64,000 nt of DNA, taken from assembly GCA_045633565.1 (NCBI GenBank), contig JAZQYO010000001.1:1-64000 (forward strand), given 5' to 3'. This DNA comes from RGIG7450 sp045633565. GTDB taxonomy: Bacteria > Bacillota > Clostridia > RUG12999. Shown piece by piece: positions 51,239 through 59,980 of this stretch (its first letter is position 1; each line of letters opens with the position of its first letter). The position numbers and the translations under genes are program-made. The notes beneath the pieces are model-generated. The model was given only the letters and a program-made list of their open reading frames with translations. It ran no database searches and was not told the DNA's origin.

Positions 51239-51823
51239 ATGGAAGATTTAAAGGTTATTGTTGCCGTAAATATAAGTCGGTTGCGCAGGGATGCAGGTAT
51301 GACCCAGGCAGAGCTTGCAGAAAAAATAAATTATTCGGACAAATCTGTTTCCAAATGGGAGCGTGCCGAGGCACTTCCCGACCTTAGTGTTACAAAGCAG
51401 ATTGCTGATTTATTCGGTGTTTCCGTGGACTTTATACTATCAAATCATGACAAGTGGGATGTCCCACCTCCCGAGCCGTCATATACTTATGACAGTGATA
51501 TAATTACATCAATTGCAATTATTGGCATTTTCGCCCTTGCACTGCTTGTATTTCTGATACTCTTTTTCATTGGTCAGGTTTACTGGAAAATTTTTGCTTA
51601 TGCTGCAGGCGTTGAACTTGTTACACTACTTGTTTTAAACAATGTATGGAAAAAAAGGAAATACAACCTACTTATAATTTCAGCAATAGTTCTGTGGGCA
51701 TTTGCACTTGTATACCTGCTCTTTATTAAGGCAAACCTCTGGCAGCTCATATTTCTTCTTGCTCTTGCTGAGCTTATTGTAGTTTTAAGTTTTCACATCA
51801 AACGCAAAAAACCTATGAAATAA
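51239..51823 (+). CDS. XRE helix-turn-helix regulator with membrane domain
   Basis: 194 residues. N-terminal XRE HTH (AVNISRLRRDAGMTQAELAEKI, SDKSVSKWERAEALPDLS), then from ~95 four hydrophobic segments (IIGIFALALLVFLILFFIG, IFAYAAGVELVTLLVL, LIISAIVLWAFALVYLLFI, IFLLALAELIVVLSFHI). Membrane-tethered HTH regulators of this shape are common in Firmicutes; the signal sensed is unknown. ATG at 51239 with CGGAG. Confidence 0.85.
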   Translation: MEDLKVIVAVNISRLRRDAGMTQAELAEKINYSDKSVSKWERAEALPDLSVTKQIADLFGVSVDFILSNHDKWDVPPPEPSYTYDSDIITSIAIIGIFALALLVFLILFFIGQVYWKIFAYAAGVELVTLLVLNNVWKKRKYNLLIISAIVLWAFALVYLLFIKANLWQLIFLLALAELIVVLSFHIKRKKPMK

Positions 51824-51834
51824 CACAGTTTTTT

Positions 51835-51868
51835 AAGCGATTCTACAGTCCGTAGAGTCGCTTTTTTA
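51835..51868 (+). terminator. Intrinsic terminator
   Basis: Imperfect stem AGCGATTCTAC with GTAGAGTCGCT, followed by T6. Confidence 0.85.
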
Positions 51869-51970
51869 TTTTGTAGAACTAATTATTCAAACAGTAGGTT
51901 GCATTTTAAAGGTTACTGTTATACTATAAAAACCGAACTACAACAAAAATAATGCGAGAGGTATTTTTAA

Positions 51971-52858
51971 ATGAGCAATTTTATTTTATCCTGCTGTTCT
52001 ACAGCAGACCTTACAAAAAAGCACTTTGATGAAAGAGATGTAAAATATCTTTGTTTTCATTATATGCTTGATGGCAAAACATACGATGATGACCTTGGCG
52101 AAACCATGACTCTGGATGAATTTTATTCAAAACTCAAAGGCGGTTCAGATTGCAGCACTTCTCAGGTGAACATTTCAGAATATCTTGATTTTTTCACCAA
52201 ATATCTTGAACAGGGACTTGATGTTTTACACATTGCAATCTCATCCGGTATTTCCGGTTCATCTAACTCAGCAAGAAATGCAGCTGAAATTGCAGCTGAG
52301 CGTTTCCCTGACAGAAAAATATATGTCGTTGACTCACTTGCTGCTTCTTCCGGTTTCGGCCTTATAATGGACAAACTTGCTGATATGCGAGATGAAGGAA
52401 AAACAATTGATGAACTTAAAAACTGGATTGAAGAAAACAAACTTCGTATGCATCACTGGTTTTTCTCTACCGACCTTACCTTTTTTGTAAAAGGTGGAAG
52501 AGTTTCCAAAGCATCCGGCTGGGTTGGCGGAATATTAAACATCTGCCCTCTTTTAAATGTTGACTATATGGGAAGACTTATTCCCCGCCATAAAGCACGC
52601 GGTAAGAAAAACGTTATTCAGGAAACCTTGAAGAGAATGGAAATGTATGCTGAAAATGGTCTTGATTACAGCGATAAATGTTACATCAGCCACTCTGATT
52701 CTCTTGAAGATGCAACAACATTAAAAAATCTTATTGAAGCTAAATTTCCCAAGCTTAAAGGAGAAGTTGAGCTTTACAACATCGGCACCACAATTGGTTG
52801 CCATTCAGGCCCGGGAACAGTCGCAGTGTTCTTCTGGGGTGAGCCGAGAAAAGACTAA
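51971..52858 (+). CDS. DegV-family fatty-acid-binding protein
   Basis: 295 residues. DegV features: N-terminal ILSCCSTADLT, GGSDCSTSQVNISEY, ISSGISGSSNSARNAAEIA, VDSLAASSGFGLIM, FFVKGGRVSKASGWVGGILN and the C-terminal GTTIGCHSGPGTVAVFFWG. In Gram-positives such proteins (FakB) bind fatty acids for FakA kinase. No fakA is in this window, so the role is by family only. Confidence 0.9.
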   Translation: MSNFILSCCSTADLTKKHFDERDVKYLCFHYMLDGKTYDDDLGETMTLDEFYSKLKGGSDCSTSQVNISEYLDFFTKYLEQGLDVLHIAISSGISGSSNSARNAAEIAAERFPDRKIYVVDSLAASSGFGLIMDKLADMRDEGKTIDELKNWIEENKLRMHHWFFSTDLTFFVKGGRVSKASGWVGGILNICPLLNVDYMGRLIPRHKARGKKNVIQETLKRMEMYAENGLDYSDKCYISHSDSLEDATTLKNLIEAKFPKLKGEVELYNIGTTIGCHSGPGTVAVFFWGEPRKD

Positions 52859-52897
52859 AAAAACTTGCAGAACATTAACTGTTCTGCAAGTTTTTTA
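52858..52897. terminator. Bidirectional intrinsic terminator
   Basis: Perfect 12-bp-plus stem around AACTTGCAGAAC/GTTCTGCAAGTT with A and T flanks. Its right arm overlaps the final codons of the minus-strand acetyltransferase (stop at 52875). Confidence 0.9.
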
Positions 52898-53525
52898 TAT
52901 TACTGAATTTTTCTGCATTTTCCCTTATCCATTTTTCAGGTTTGTCCCACCATTTTAAATCAAGCAAAAACTTTATTTCTTCATCATCAAATCTTTTCCT
53001 TATTTCTTTTGCAGGAACACCGCCGACTATGGAATAAGGCTCAACATCTTTTATGACAACTGCACCTGTTGCAATAATTGCACCGTCGCCTACCGTCACG
53101 CCTGAAAGAAGAATTACTCCCTGTCCTATCCAGACATCGTTTCCGATTACAACCGAATAGCTTCCCTCTGCAAACTTATTTTCCACAAACATATCCTTTC
53201 CAACATAGGTAAATCCCGCCTGCTTTTTTGTTGAGAAAAAAGCAGGGTGAGTTGAAACAAAATCTTTGGTAGGATGAGTTCCCGATACCACCTTAATGTC
53301 ACTTGCAATAGAGCAATATCTTCCTATTTTTGCTGAAATATTGCAATTTTTCCCAATATAACTGCCAAAACCTAAAAAGCCGGAAAAACAAGTGTTTTTA
53401 CCAATTCTGTTGTTCCCTTCAAACAAACTGCCAAATCCGCCAATATTTACACTGCGGGGAATTTTAACATTTTTTCCACGGTTTTTCGCTGCATAATAAA
53501 TGTGCTTTACTGTTTTTTTCAACAT
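52875..53525 (-). CDS. Hexapeptide-repeat O-acetyltransferase (CatB/xenobiotic type)
   Basis: 216 residues. Left-handed beta-helix hexapeptides (IGGFGSLFEGNNRIGKN, VVIGNDVWIGQGVILLSG, VTVGDGAIIATGAVVIKDV) and the active-site-like SGTHPTKDFVSTHPAFF loop place it in the CatB/streptogramin/serine acetyltransferase group. PYSIVGGVPAKEIRKRF is the classic end of the fold. Likely acetylates a sugar or glycan; whether it confers drug resistance cannot be told. It lies directly after the SLH-glycosidase gene. Confidence 0.88.
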   Translation of the reverse strand: MLKKTVKHIYYAAKNRGKNVKIPRSVNIGGFGSLFEGNNRIGKNTCFSGFLGFGSYIGKNCNISAKIGRYCSIASDIKVVSGTHPTKDFVSTHPAFFSTKKQAGFTYVGKDMFVENKFAEGSYSVVIGNDVWIGQGVILLSGVTVGDGAIIATGAVVIKDVEPYSIVGGVPAKEIRKRFDDEEIKFLLDLKWWDKPEKWIRENAEKFSNIKNLQNS

Positions 53526-53540
53526 CTTTTGTCGTCACCT

Positions 53541-56069
53541 CTACATTATTGAGTAAAAAAGCTTTGCCGCTTCAGCTTTTGTAAGTTTGCCCATAGGTTT
53601 TATAGTTCCGTCAGTATAACCATTCATAACCCCTGTTGCAACAAGAGATTCCATTGCATCAAGTGCCCATGACGGAATGTCTGATTTATCGGTAGCTGTA
53701 ATTTCCGTTTTTCTCATACCCTCAGGCATAAGTCTTGAGATAAGGGTTGCTGCCTCGGCACGTGTTATAGTACTGTTTGGGTCAGCCAGAATACTTTCGC
53801 CATCTGCCCTGCCTTTTAGTATATCCATGTAATAGAGGGCTTTAAGCTGAGATTCTGCCCATTTGGGAATACTTTCAGAATCGTCAAATGGCATCTTTTT
53901 GCCGGCAAACTCAGTTAAATCTATGTCAAGATAATTACTGCACATAACGGCAAATTCGGCCCTTGTCATCTCTTTTTGCGGTCTGAACCAAAGTCCTTTG
54001 TCGGTATTTTCACCGCTGATGATATTCTTTTCATACATAAAACTTAAGATGTCTTTTGCCCAGTTTTCTTCAGTATCTGAAAAAGGATTTATTAGTCCCT
54101 CTGCAAGGTCAGTATAAATATATTTTACATCGGTGTATCCCTCTTTAGATATAGCATAAACCGTTATTTTATGTGTATTTTTTGGAATAGTGGCCGAAAA
54201 AACATTATTTTTAAGCTTTGCCTGAATTTGTTTGCCATCTGCATATACCTTTACACTTTTTGCATATGCGTCATTTTCACAGGAAAGCGTTCCTTTTAAA
54301 ACATCATCTGAAATTTCAGCATCAATGTTAAACCTTGCCCCGTCTTCATTATCTTTTTCGTTTTTAACAAGACTAACCTGAATACTGACTGTTTTTTCAC
54401 CTGCGGTTACTTTAATTACACTTTCTTTTCCAAAGGTATCCGCTCCGGTAAATGTACTGCCGTTTATTTCTCCGTTGTCTCCTTCAACTGTCCACTCAAA
54501 ATGCTTTTCATTGCATATAAGCTCATTATATCCGGCAAACGCTTTAACTGCAAGATTTATTGATTCTCCTCTTTTTACGGTAATTTCCGAAACTCTTTTT
54601 CCCGTTTCTGCATTGCTGACATGAATATCAGTAGGACTTTCAACGCACGTAATATAAATATCTGTTGTTATACCGCCACATTCTGCCGTAACCTTAACCT
54701 GTCCGTCATCACCTGCAGTAAAAAGACCTGATTTTGTAACTGTACTTTTTTTACCATCCTCAACCGAGTAAGTAACTTCACCGGGCAGGTCTGCAGCATA
54801 GTAGTTTTCATCCACCGCTTTTGTATCAAGCTGAACGGATGCACCCGTCAAAACATAAGAAGTTCTCGGATATATAAACAGCCTTGCTGCCTTACCGGTA
54901 GGTTTTTTAATATTTTCAAAAAGAAAATAGGTTGAAACATTTCGCTCATTACCGTCAGAGGGACGATTTAATATTTCACTACTATGTCCGGGTAAGGTCG
55001 CAACAAAAGTCGTTGAGCCACCGCCATCAAGATTTATGGCATCTGTGCAGCCAAGCTCTTTCATCCTTTTAGCAAGACTTGAAAGCTGTAGTCCATAACT
55101 GTGTCCCGATTGTCTGCCATCTATTGTATATAATACAATTTTCCCGTCTTCTGTAATTCCGACTGCTGTTCTTGGAGCTGCTCCTTTTTCAAGGTCGGGA
55201 TTAATCTTTCCGTCAGAAATAAGCATGCCCCCAATGGAACCCATTCCAAGCTTTACGTCTTCCCATCGTTCATCACCAAGCACACCAAACTTAAAAGTAA
55301 CCTTTTCTCCGGACTCAAGGTTTGCAAGCGCCTCATAAAATTCTTTAGGTGCATCGTTATCTACCGTCAGAACAATTTTCCCCTCGGGAATTGGAATTGA
55401 ACCTCTGTTTTCTGTCACAGACTCTACAACAGCAGTCATTTCCGTTCCTAAAATCATATCCCCTTCGGTAACTGACAGAATAACATCCACACCAATTGAT
55501 GTATTCTTTGTTTCAGCAGCAAATCTGTCAGTCATCATATAAATAGCATAAGGCTGACGGTATTTGTTGATATTGTAAACCAACGCTTCCGTTCCATCCT
55601 CTTTCACCATGGAAGCAAAAATAGAAAACTCAGAAATAAAAGCTGCCCCATCCTCGGTAAATCCGATACCATATTGGGATGTGCCATCTTTTGAAATAAT
55701 TTTGCCATCTATTATAAGGTCGCTCATAGGAACCCCTGTCTGAAAAGAGAAAAAGTCAGCATTTGCGCCGGCAACAGGATATTTTCCTGCAGAAATAAGA
55801 TTTTCTATTTCCTCAGAAGTTTTTCCGCTTCCAAAAACATAATCCCCATAAGTTATAAGAGGTTTAACACTTTCGTTGGGCTGATAAACAAGATAGTTTT
55901 CAGTCTGTTTACCCACGCCGGTCTGCTCACTGTAGCGTACCGAATGAGTAAAGGTTGTCCCCTCAGCAACGGTAATTGAATATCCGTCAATTTCCGTTCC
56001 CACAGAGGAAGCAAACGCACTGACCAAAAGTATTTGTATTATTATTAAAAAAATAACTGCTCTTTTCAT
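53541..56069 (-). CDS. SLH-anchored phosphodiester glycosidase (NAGPA) family protein
   Basis: 842 residues with signal peptide (VIFLIIIQILLVSAFASS). The N-terminal half is a NAGPA-type domain (residues ~60-370): APRTAVGITEDGKIVLYTID, GLQLSSLAKRMKELGCTDAI followed by the NLDGGGSTTF motif. Then Ig-like/BIG2-type beta domains (~385-600) and three C-terminal SLH repeats (~675-840). It would sit on the cell wall and cut phosphodiester-linked sugars in wall or exopolysaccharide; the domain pair with an acetyltransferase downstream suggests glycan tailoring. Confidence 0.88.
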   Translation of the reverse strand: MKRAVIFLIIIQILLVSAFASSVGTEIDGYSITVAEGTTFTHSVRYSEQTGVGKQTENYLVYQPNESVKPLITYGDYVFGSGKTSEEIENLISAGKYPVAGANADFFSFQTGVPMSDLIIDGKIISKDGTSQYGIGFTEDGAAFISEFSIFASMVKEDGTEALVYNINKYRQPYAIYMMTDRFAAETKNTSIGVDVILSVTEGDMILGTEMTAVVESVTENRGSIPIPEGKIVLTVDNDAPKEFYEALANLESGEKVTFKFGVLGDERWEDVKLGMGSIGGMLISDGKINPDLEKGAAPRTAVGITEDGKIVLYTIDGRQSGHSYGLQLSSLAKRMKELGCTDAINLDGGGSTTFVATLPGHSSEILNRPSDGNERNVSTYFLFENIKKPTGKAARLFIYPRTSYVLTGASVQLDTKAVDENYYAADLPGEVTYSVEDGKKSTVTKSGLFTAGDDGQVKVTAECGGITTDIYITCVESPTDIHVSNAETGKRVSEITVKRGESINLAVKAFAGYNELICNEKHFEWTVEGDNGEINGSTFTGADTFGKESVIKVTAGEKTVSIQVSLVKNEKDNEDGARFNIDAEISDDVLKGTLSCENDAYAKSVKVYADGKQIQAKLKNNVFSATIPKNTHKITVYAISKEGYTDVKYIYTDLAEGLINPFSDTEENWAKDILSFMYEKNIISGENTDKGLWFRPQKEMTRAEFAVMCSNYLDIDLTEFAGKKMPFDDSESIPKWAESQLKALYYMDILKGRADGESILADPNSTITRAEAATLISRLMPEGMRKTEITATDKSDIPSWALDAMESLVATGVMNGYTDGTIKPMGKLTKAEAAKLFYSIM

Positions 56070-56396
56070 GTCAACCCCTCCATAAACAATTATAGCATAA
56101 AAACATCACTAAGTAAAATACAAATTCTGTCATTATACAACATTATCTTATCAAATTTTTCCTGCTTAGTCAATCTAAAATCATCTGTCCCCTTTTTTGT
56201 TTTTCGTTAAATTAACAAATCAACCGCTGGCAGAAATATAATTTTTTGCCGCAATTTTCACAATATCTTCCCATGCAGCCTCAAAAACTATTGACAACTT
56301 TTGAGCATTTTTGTATAATTATTGTATTATTAATGTATATAAGGCGTGACGGTATGCCGCCATACCATATTGCAGCAAAACAAGGAGGATCTGGTT
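56070..56396 (+). promoter_or_regulatory. gdhA upstream region: consensus promoter and ~75-base leader
   Basis: TTGACA at 56291-56296, 17-bp spacer, TATAAT at 56314-56319: a perfect sigma-A promoter. The leader ends in AAGGAGG before the ATG at 56397 and has only a short hairpin (GGTATG/CATACC near 56350-56370). The rest of this 327-base gap (56070-56290) shows nothing I can name. Confidence 0.85.
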
Positions 56397-57743
56397 ATGA
56401 AAAATCAGTATTTACAGAACGTTTTGGAAAACGTTAAAAAAAGAAATGCAGGCGAGCCTGAATTCATTCAGACCGTAACTGAAGTTCTTGAAACTATTGA
56501 ACCTGTTATCGAGCAGAGACCTGACCTGGTTGAAGCAGGCGTTGTTGACAGAATGGTTGAACCCGAAAGACAGATTACTTTCCGTGTTCCCTGGGTTGAT
56601 GACAGTGGCAAAGTTCAGGTTAACCGTGGTTTCAGAGTACAGTTCAACTCAGCTATTGGACCTTACAAAGGCGGTCTCAGATTTGCTCCGAATGTATATT
56701 CCGGCATTATTAAATTCCTTGGTTTTGAACAGACATTCAAAAACAGCCTTACTTCCCTCCCCATGGGCGGTGGTAAAGGCGGCTCCGACTTTGACCCTCA
56801 GGGTAAATCTGACGCAGAAGTTATGCGTTTCTGCCAGAGCTTTATGTCCGAGCTTTACAGACATATCGGTCCCGACCTTGACGTTCCCGCAGGTGACATC
56901 GGCGTAGGTGCACGAGAAGTTGGTTACCTCTTCGGTCAGTACAAAAGACTTAAGAACGAATTCACAGGCGTCCTCACCGGTAAAGGTATTTCTTTCGGCG
57001 GCTCACTTATCCGTCCTGAAGCTACAGGCTACGGTGCTGTTTACTACACTGTGGAAATGCTCAAACATTTCGGTGATGACATTAAAGGCAAAACATTTGC
57101 AATTTCCGGTTTCGGTAATGTTGCCTGGGGTACAGTTCAGAAAGTTACTGAACTTGGCGGTAAAGTAGTTACAATTTCCGGTCCTGACGGTTACATATAC
57201 GATGCTGACGGCATCAACACACCTGAAAAAATCAACTTTATGCTTGAAATGCGTGCATCCTGCCGCAACAGAGTTCAGGATTATGCTGACAAATTCGGCG
57301 TTCCCTTCTATGCAGGCGAAAAACCCTGGGGTACAAAAGTTGACGTTATCATGCCTTGTGCTACTCAGAACGAAATTGATATGCCCGAAGCTGAAAAAAT
57401 CGTTGCTAACGGCATTAAATACTATGTTGAAGTTTCCAACATGCCCACAACAAACGAAGCTGTTGCATACCTCAAGGCTAACGGCGTAATCGTTGCTCCT
57501 TCCAAAGCAGTTAACGCCGGCGGCGTTGCAGTTTCCGGCCTTGAAATGTCTCAGAACTCCATGAGATATAGCTGGAGTGCAGAAGAAGTTGACGCAAAAC
57601 TTAAAACTATCATGAAAAACATCTTTGACAGCTCAGTTAAAGCGGCTAACGAATATGGTCTTGGTGATGACCTGGTTGCAGGTGCTAACATTGCCGGCTT
57701 CTTAAAAGTTGCTGAAGCAATGAAGGCTCAGGGCGTTGTTTAA
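56397..57743 (+). CDS. gdhA: Glutamate dehydrogenase (NADP-type, hexameric class)
   Basis: 448 residues from the ATG at 56397 with AAGGAGG. Features: GPYKGGLRFAPNVY, SLPMGGGKGGSDFDP (catalytic Lys region), DVPAGDIGVGAREVGYLFG, FAISGFGNVAWGTVQ (Rossmann loop), and AGGVAVSGLEMSQNS. Assimilates ammonia as glutamate, which feeds IlvE. Clear terminator follows. Codon use suggests high expression. Confidence 0.96.
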   Translation: MKNQYLQNVLENVKKRNAGEPEFIQTVTEVLETIEPVIEQRPDLVEAGVVDRMVEPERQITFRVPWVDDSGKVQVNRGFRVQFNSAIGPYKGGLRFAPNVYSGIIKFLGFEQTFKNSLTSLPMGGGKGGSDFDPQGKSDAEVMRFCQSFMSELYRHIGPDLDVPAGDIGVGAREVGYLFGQYKRLKNEFTGVLTGKGISFGGSLIRPEATGYGAVYYTVEMLKHFGDDIKGKTFAISGFGNVAWGTVQKVTELGGKVVTISGPDGYIYDADGINTPEKINFMLEMRASCRNRVQDYADKFGVPFYAGEKPWGTKVDVIMPCATQNEIDMPEAEKIVANGIKYYVEVSNMPTTNEAVAYLKANGVIVAPSKAVNAGGVAVSGLEMSQNSMRYSWSAEEVDAKLKTIMKNIFDSSVKAANEYGLGDDLVAGANIAGFLKVAEAMKAQGVV

Positions 57744-57757
57744 TCAGTAAAAATTTT

Positions 57758-57788
57758 AAAGCGAAGCGGATTTCCGCTTCGCTTTTTT
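57758..57788. terminator. Intrinsic terminator of gdhA
   Basis: Stem AAAGCGAAGCGGA with TCCGCTTCGCTTT followed by T's; also usable by the convergent Fe-S gene ending at 57787. Confidence 0.9.
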
Positions 57789-58479
57789 ATTCAACAATTC
57801 TTCCGTCAGTTGAGATTGTAACAACTGTCCACGGAATAAACTTCCCGCTTGCCTGCAGCGCATTTTTCGCCGCATTTTCAATGCCGCCACAGCAAGGCAC
57901 TTCCATCCGGACAATTGTAACACTTTTTATATTGTTGTTTGCTATAATCTGTGTCAGCTTTTCCGTATAATCTCCCTCATCAAGCTTAGGGCAGCCAATT
58001 AAGGTAATATGGTTTCTTATAAATTCACTGTGGAAATTACCATAGGCATAAGCAGTGCAATCGGCTGCAATTAAAAGATTTTCGCCCTCAAAATATGGTG
58101 CGTTTGCAGGCACAAGCTTAATCTGAACCGGCCACTGACTGAGCTGACTTGTTACCGGGGCATTTACCGTATGGTTTTCTCCACGTTTTATAGCTTTGGA
58201 CTGGGTTCCCGGACATCCACATGGCAGTTTGACGCCACGTTTTTGAATTTTCGCTTTACGTACAGCTTCCTCATCATACGCCGGCGCTTCTCTTTCTTCA
58301 AATGTTATTGCATTTGTCGGGCAGGCAGGCAAACAATCTCCCAGACCGTCACAGTAATCCTCCCGGGTTAAAACGGCTTTACCGTTTATCATCTCAATTG
58401 CTCCCTCATGGCAAGCTGCCGCACATGCTCCGCAACCGTTACACTTATCTGCATCAATTTTTATAATTTTTCTTATCAT
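57787..58479 (-). CDS. Ferredoxin-domain Fe-S protein, partner of Crp/Fnr regulator
   Basis: 230 residues: N-terminal two-cluster ferredoxin (CNGCGACAAACHEGAIE and CDGLGDCLPACPTNAITF), CPGTQ, and a C-terminal domain with ADCTAYAYGNFHSEFIRNH, LIGCPKLDEGDY and MEVPCCGGIENA. This conserved clostridial protein is typically encoded beside a Crp/Fnr regulator and hydroxylamine reductase (hcp); no hcp is in view. Possibly nitrosative/redox stress-related electron transfer. ATG at 58479 with AGGAGG. Confidence 0.85.
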   Translation of the reverse strand: MIRKIIKIDADKCNGCGACAAACHEGAIEMINGKAVLTREDYCDGLGDCLPACPTNAITFEEREAPAYDEEAVRKAKIQKRGVKLPCGCPGTQSKAIKRGENHTVNAPVTSQLSQWPVQIKLVPANAPYFEGENLLIAADCTAYAYGNFHSEFIRNHITLIGCPKLDEGDYTEKLTQIIANNNIKSVTIVRMEVPCCGGIENAAKNALQASGKFIPWTVVTISTDGRIVE

Positions 58480-58537
58480 AATTTCATCCTCCTATTGATT
58501 TTATGACTCAAGTATACTATAATAAAAAAATAAAGTA

Positions 58538-58553
58538 TGTTGAATTTTCAACA
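58538..58553. promoter_or_regulatory. FNR-like inverted repeat between divergent Fe-S and Crp/Fnr genes
   Basis: TGTTGA-N4-TCAACA at 58538-58553 has the TTGA-N4-TCAA core of Crp/Fnr operators. It lies 14 bases before the regulator's start and upstream of the divergent gene, so autoregulation and control of the neighbour are plausible. Confidence 0.5.
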
Positions 58554-58566
58554 AATGGAGAAAGTT

Positions 58567-59232
58567 ATGAAAAAATATTATGAACTTTTAAGTAAGTGTT
58601 CGTTATTTGACAATATTGCAGATGAAAACCTTGGCGCCATGCTGGGTTGTCTTGATGTAAAGGTAAAAAGTTGCGCTAAAAATGAATTTATTTTTGCCGA
58701 ATCCTCTCCTGCCAGATATATTGGTATTCTTCTGTCGGGCATGGCACAAATTGAACGAACCGATTATTATGGCAACAGAAGTATTCTGACGCATATCGAG
58801 CCGTCTGAGCTTTTCGGTGAATCATTTGCCTGTGCAAGTGCAACAAAAATACCTATTGACGTTGTTGCATCAGAAGACTGTGAGGTTATGCTGATTGACT
58901 GCAATAAGATTGTCGGCACTTGCTCAAACGCTTGCTCTTTTCACCAGCAGATGATTTATAACCTTCTTAAAATTGTTGCAACAAAAAATATTCTGCTTAA
59001 TCAAAAAGCAGAAATAACCTCAAAAAGAACCACCCGTGAAAAGCTTATGACATACCTTTCTTTGCATGCAAAGAAAAATTCTTCAAACAGCTTCACCATC
59101 CCCTTTGACCGACAACAGCTTGCAGATTATCTTGAGGTTGACCGAAGCGGGCTTTCCGCTGAAATAAGTAAGCTTCGTCGTGAAGGTGTGCTTGAATGTA
59201 AAAAAAACATATTCAGACTACTAAAATCATAA
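58567..59232 (+). CDS. Crp/Fnr-family transcriptional regulator
   Basis: 221 residues from the ATG at 58567, chosen for the GGAGA site seven bases upstream; two earlier ATGs exist. N-terminal cyclic-nucleotide-like beta-roll (FAESSPARYIGILLSGMAQI), then a winged-helix HTH (RTTREKLMTYLSLHAKK, FDRQQLADYLEVDRSGLSAEISKLRREG). It contains several Cys near the N-terminus (e.g. SKCSLF, LGCLDV) that might bind haem or Fe-S. Divergent from the Fe-S protein gene it likely controls. Confidence 0.9.
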   Translation: MKKYYELLSKCSLFDNIADENLGAMLGCLDVKVKSCAKNEFIFAESSPARYIGILLSGMAQIERTDYYGNRSILTHIEPSELFGESFACASATKIPIDVVASEDCEVMLIDCNKIVGTCSNACSFHQQMIYNLLKIVATKNILLNQKAEITSKRTTREKLMTYLSLHAKKNSSNSFTIPFDRQQLADYLEVDRSGLSAEISKLRREGVLECKKNIFRLLKS

Positions 59233-59268
59233 AAAAGGCTACATCGTACAAAAACGATGTAGCCTTTA
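59231..59268. terminator. Bidirectional intrinsic terminator
   Basis: Perfect 14-bp stem AAAGGCTACATCGT (59234-59247) with its complement at 59254-59267, between convergent genes. Confidence 0.9.
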
Positions 59269-59280
59269 GCTTTCTTTAAA

Positions 59281-59907
59281 TTAAAGTGTACCAAAAAGTC
59301 TGTCACCCGCATCACCAAGACCGGGAAGAATGTAGCCGTTTTCATTCAGTTTTTCATCCATTGCTCCGCAATAAATCTCAACATCAGGATGAGCTTCGCT
59401 GAGAACCTTTACTCCCTCGGGAGCAGCTATCAGACACATGAATTTAATTTCTTTAGCACCACGTTGTTTAATAAAGTTTATCGCTGCACTTGCGCTACCA
59501 CCGGTAGCAAGCATGGGGTCCACAACAATAACCTGACGTTTGTCAAGCTCTGTCGGAAGCTTGCAGTAATATTCAACAGGCTGAAGAGTGTCATGATCCC
59601 TGTACAGACCAATATGTCCAACTTTCGCCGTGGGTACAAGTTCTAAAAGTGCATCCACCATTCCAAGACCAGCACGTAAAATGGGCACGATTGCTATGTC
59701 TTTTTTTATCATTTTACCTGTCATCTCAACCATGGGAGTTACAACTTTTTTATCTTCCATTTCAAGGTCTCTTGTAGCTTCATAACCCATCAGAAGAGCA
59801 ATCTCATTTGCATAAGCTCTGAAATCTTTAGTGGTTGTGTTTTTGTCTCTCATAAGAGTTGTTTTGTGAATAATAAGAGGGTGATCCATAATGTGAATTT
59901 TACTCAT
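59281..59907 (-). CDS. upp: Uracil phosphoribosyltransferase
   Basis: 208 residues from the ATG at 59907 (family ~209); an upstream in-frame codon at 59937 would add ten residues. Features MDHPLIIHKTTLMRDKNTTT, PILRAGLGMVDALLELVP, PRPP loop VDPMLATGGSAS, and C-terminal YILPGLGDAGDRLFGT. Salvages uracil to UMP. Consensus promoter lies upstream within the end of the LTA-synthase-like gene. Confidence 0.96.
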   Translation of the reverse strand: MSKIHIMDHPLIIHKTTLMRDKNTTTKDFRAYANEIALLMGYEATRDLEMEDKKVVTPMVEMTGKMIKKDIAIVPILRAGLGMVDALLELVPTAKVGHIGLYRDHDTLQPVEYYCKLPTELDKRQVIVVDPMLATGGSASAAINFIKQRGAKEIKFMCLIAAPEGVKVLSEAHPDVEIYCGAMDEKLNENGYILPGLGDAGDRLFGTL

Positions 59908-59951
59908 TTTACCACTCCGTTCTGCCTTTTTCGGCAATTTTTTCTGGATTT

Positions 59952-59980
59952 ATTATACATCTACGTCTATGGTTTGTCAA
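59952..59980 (-). promoter_or_regulatory. Promoter of upp
   Basis: TTGACA (complement 59975-59980) and TATAAT (complement 59952-59957), 17-bp spacer, overlapping the last codons of the neighbouring gene. Confidence 0.88.
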
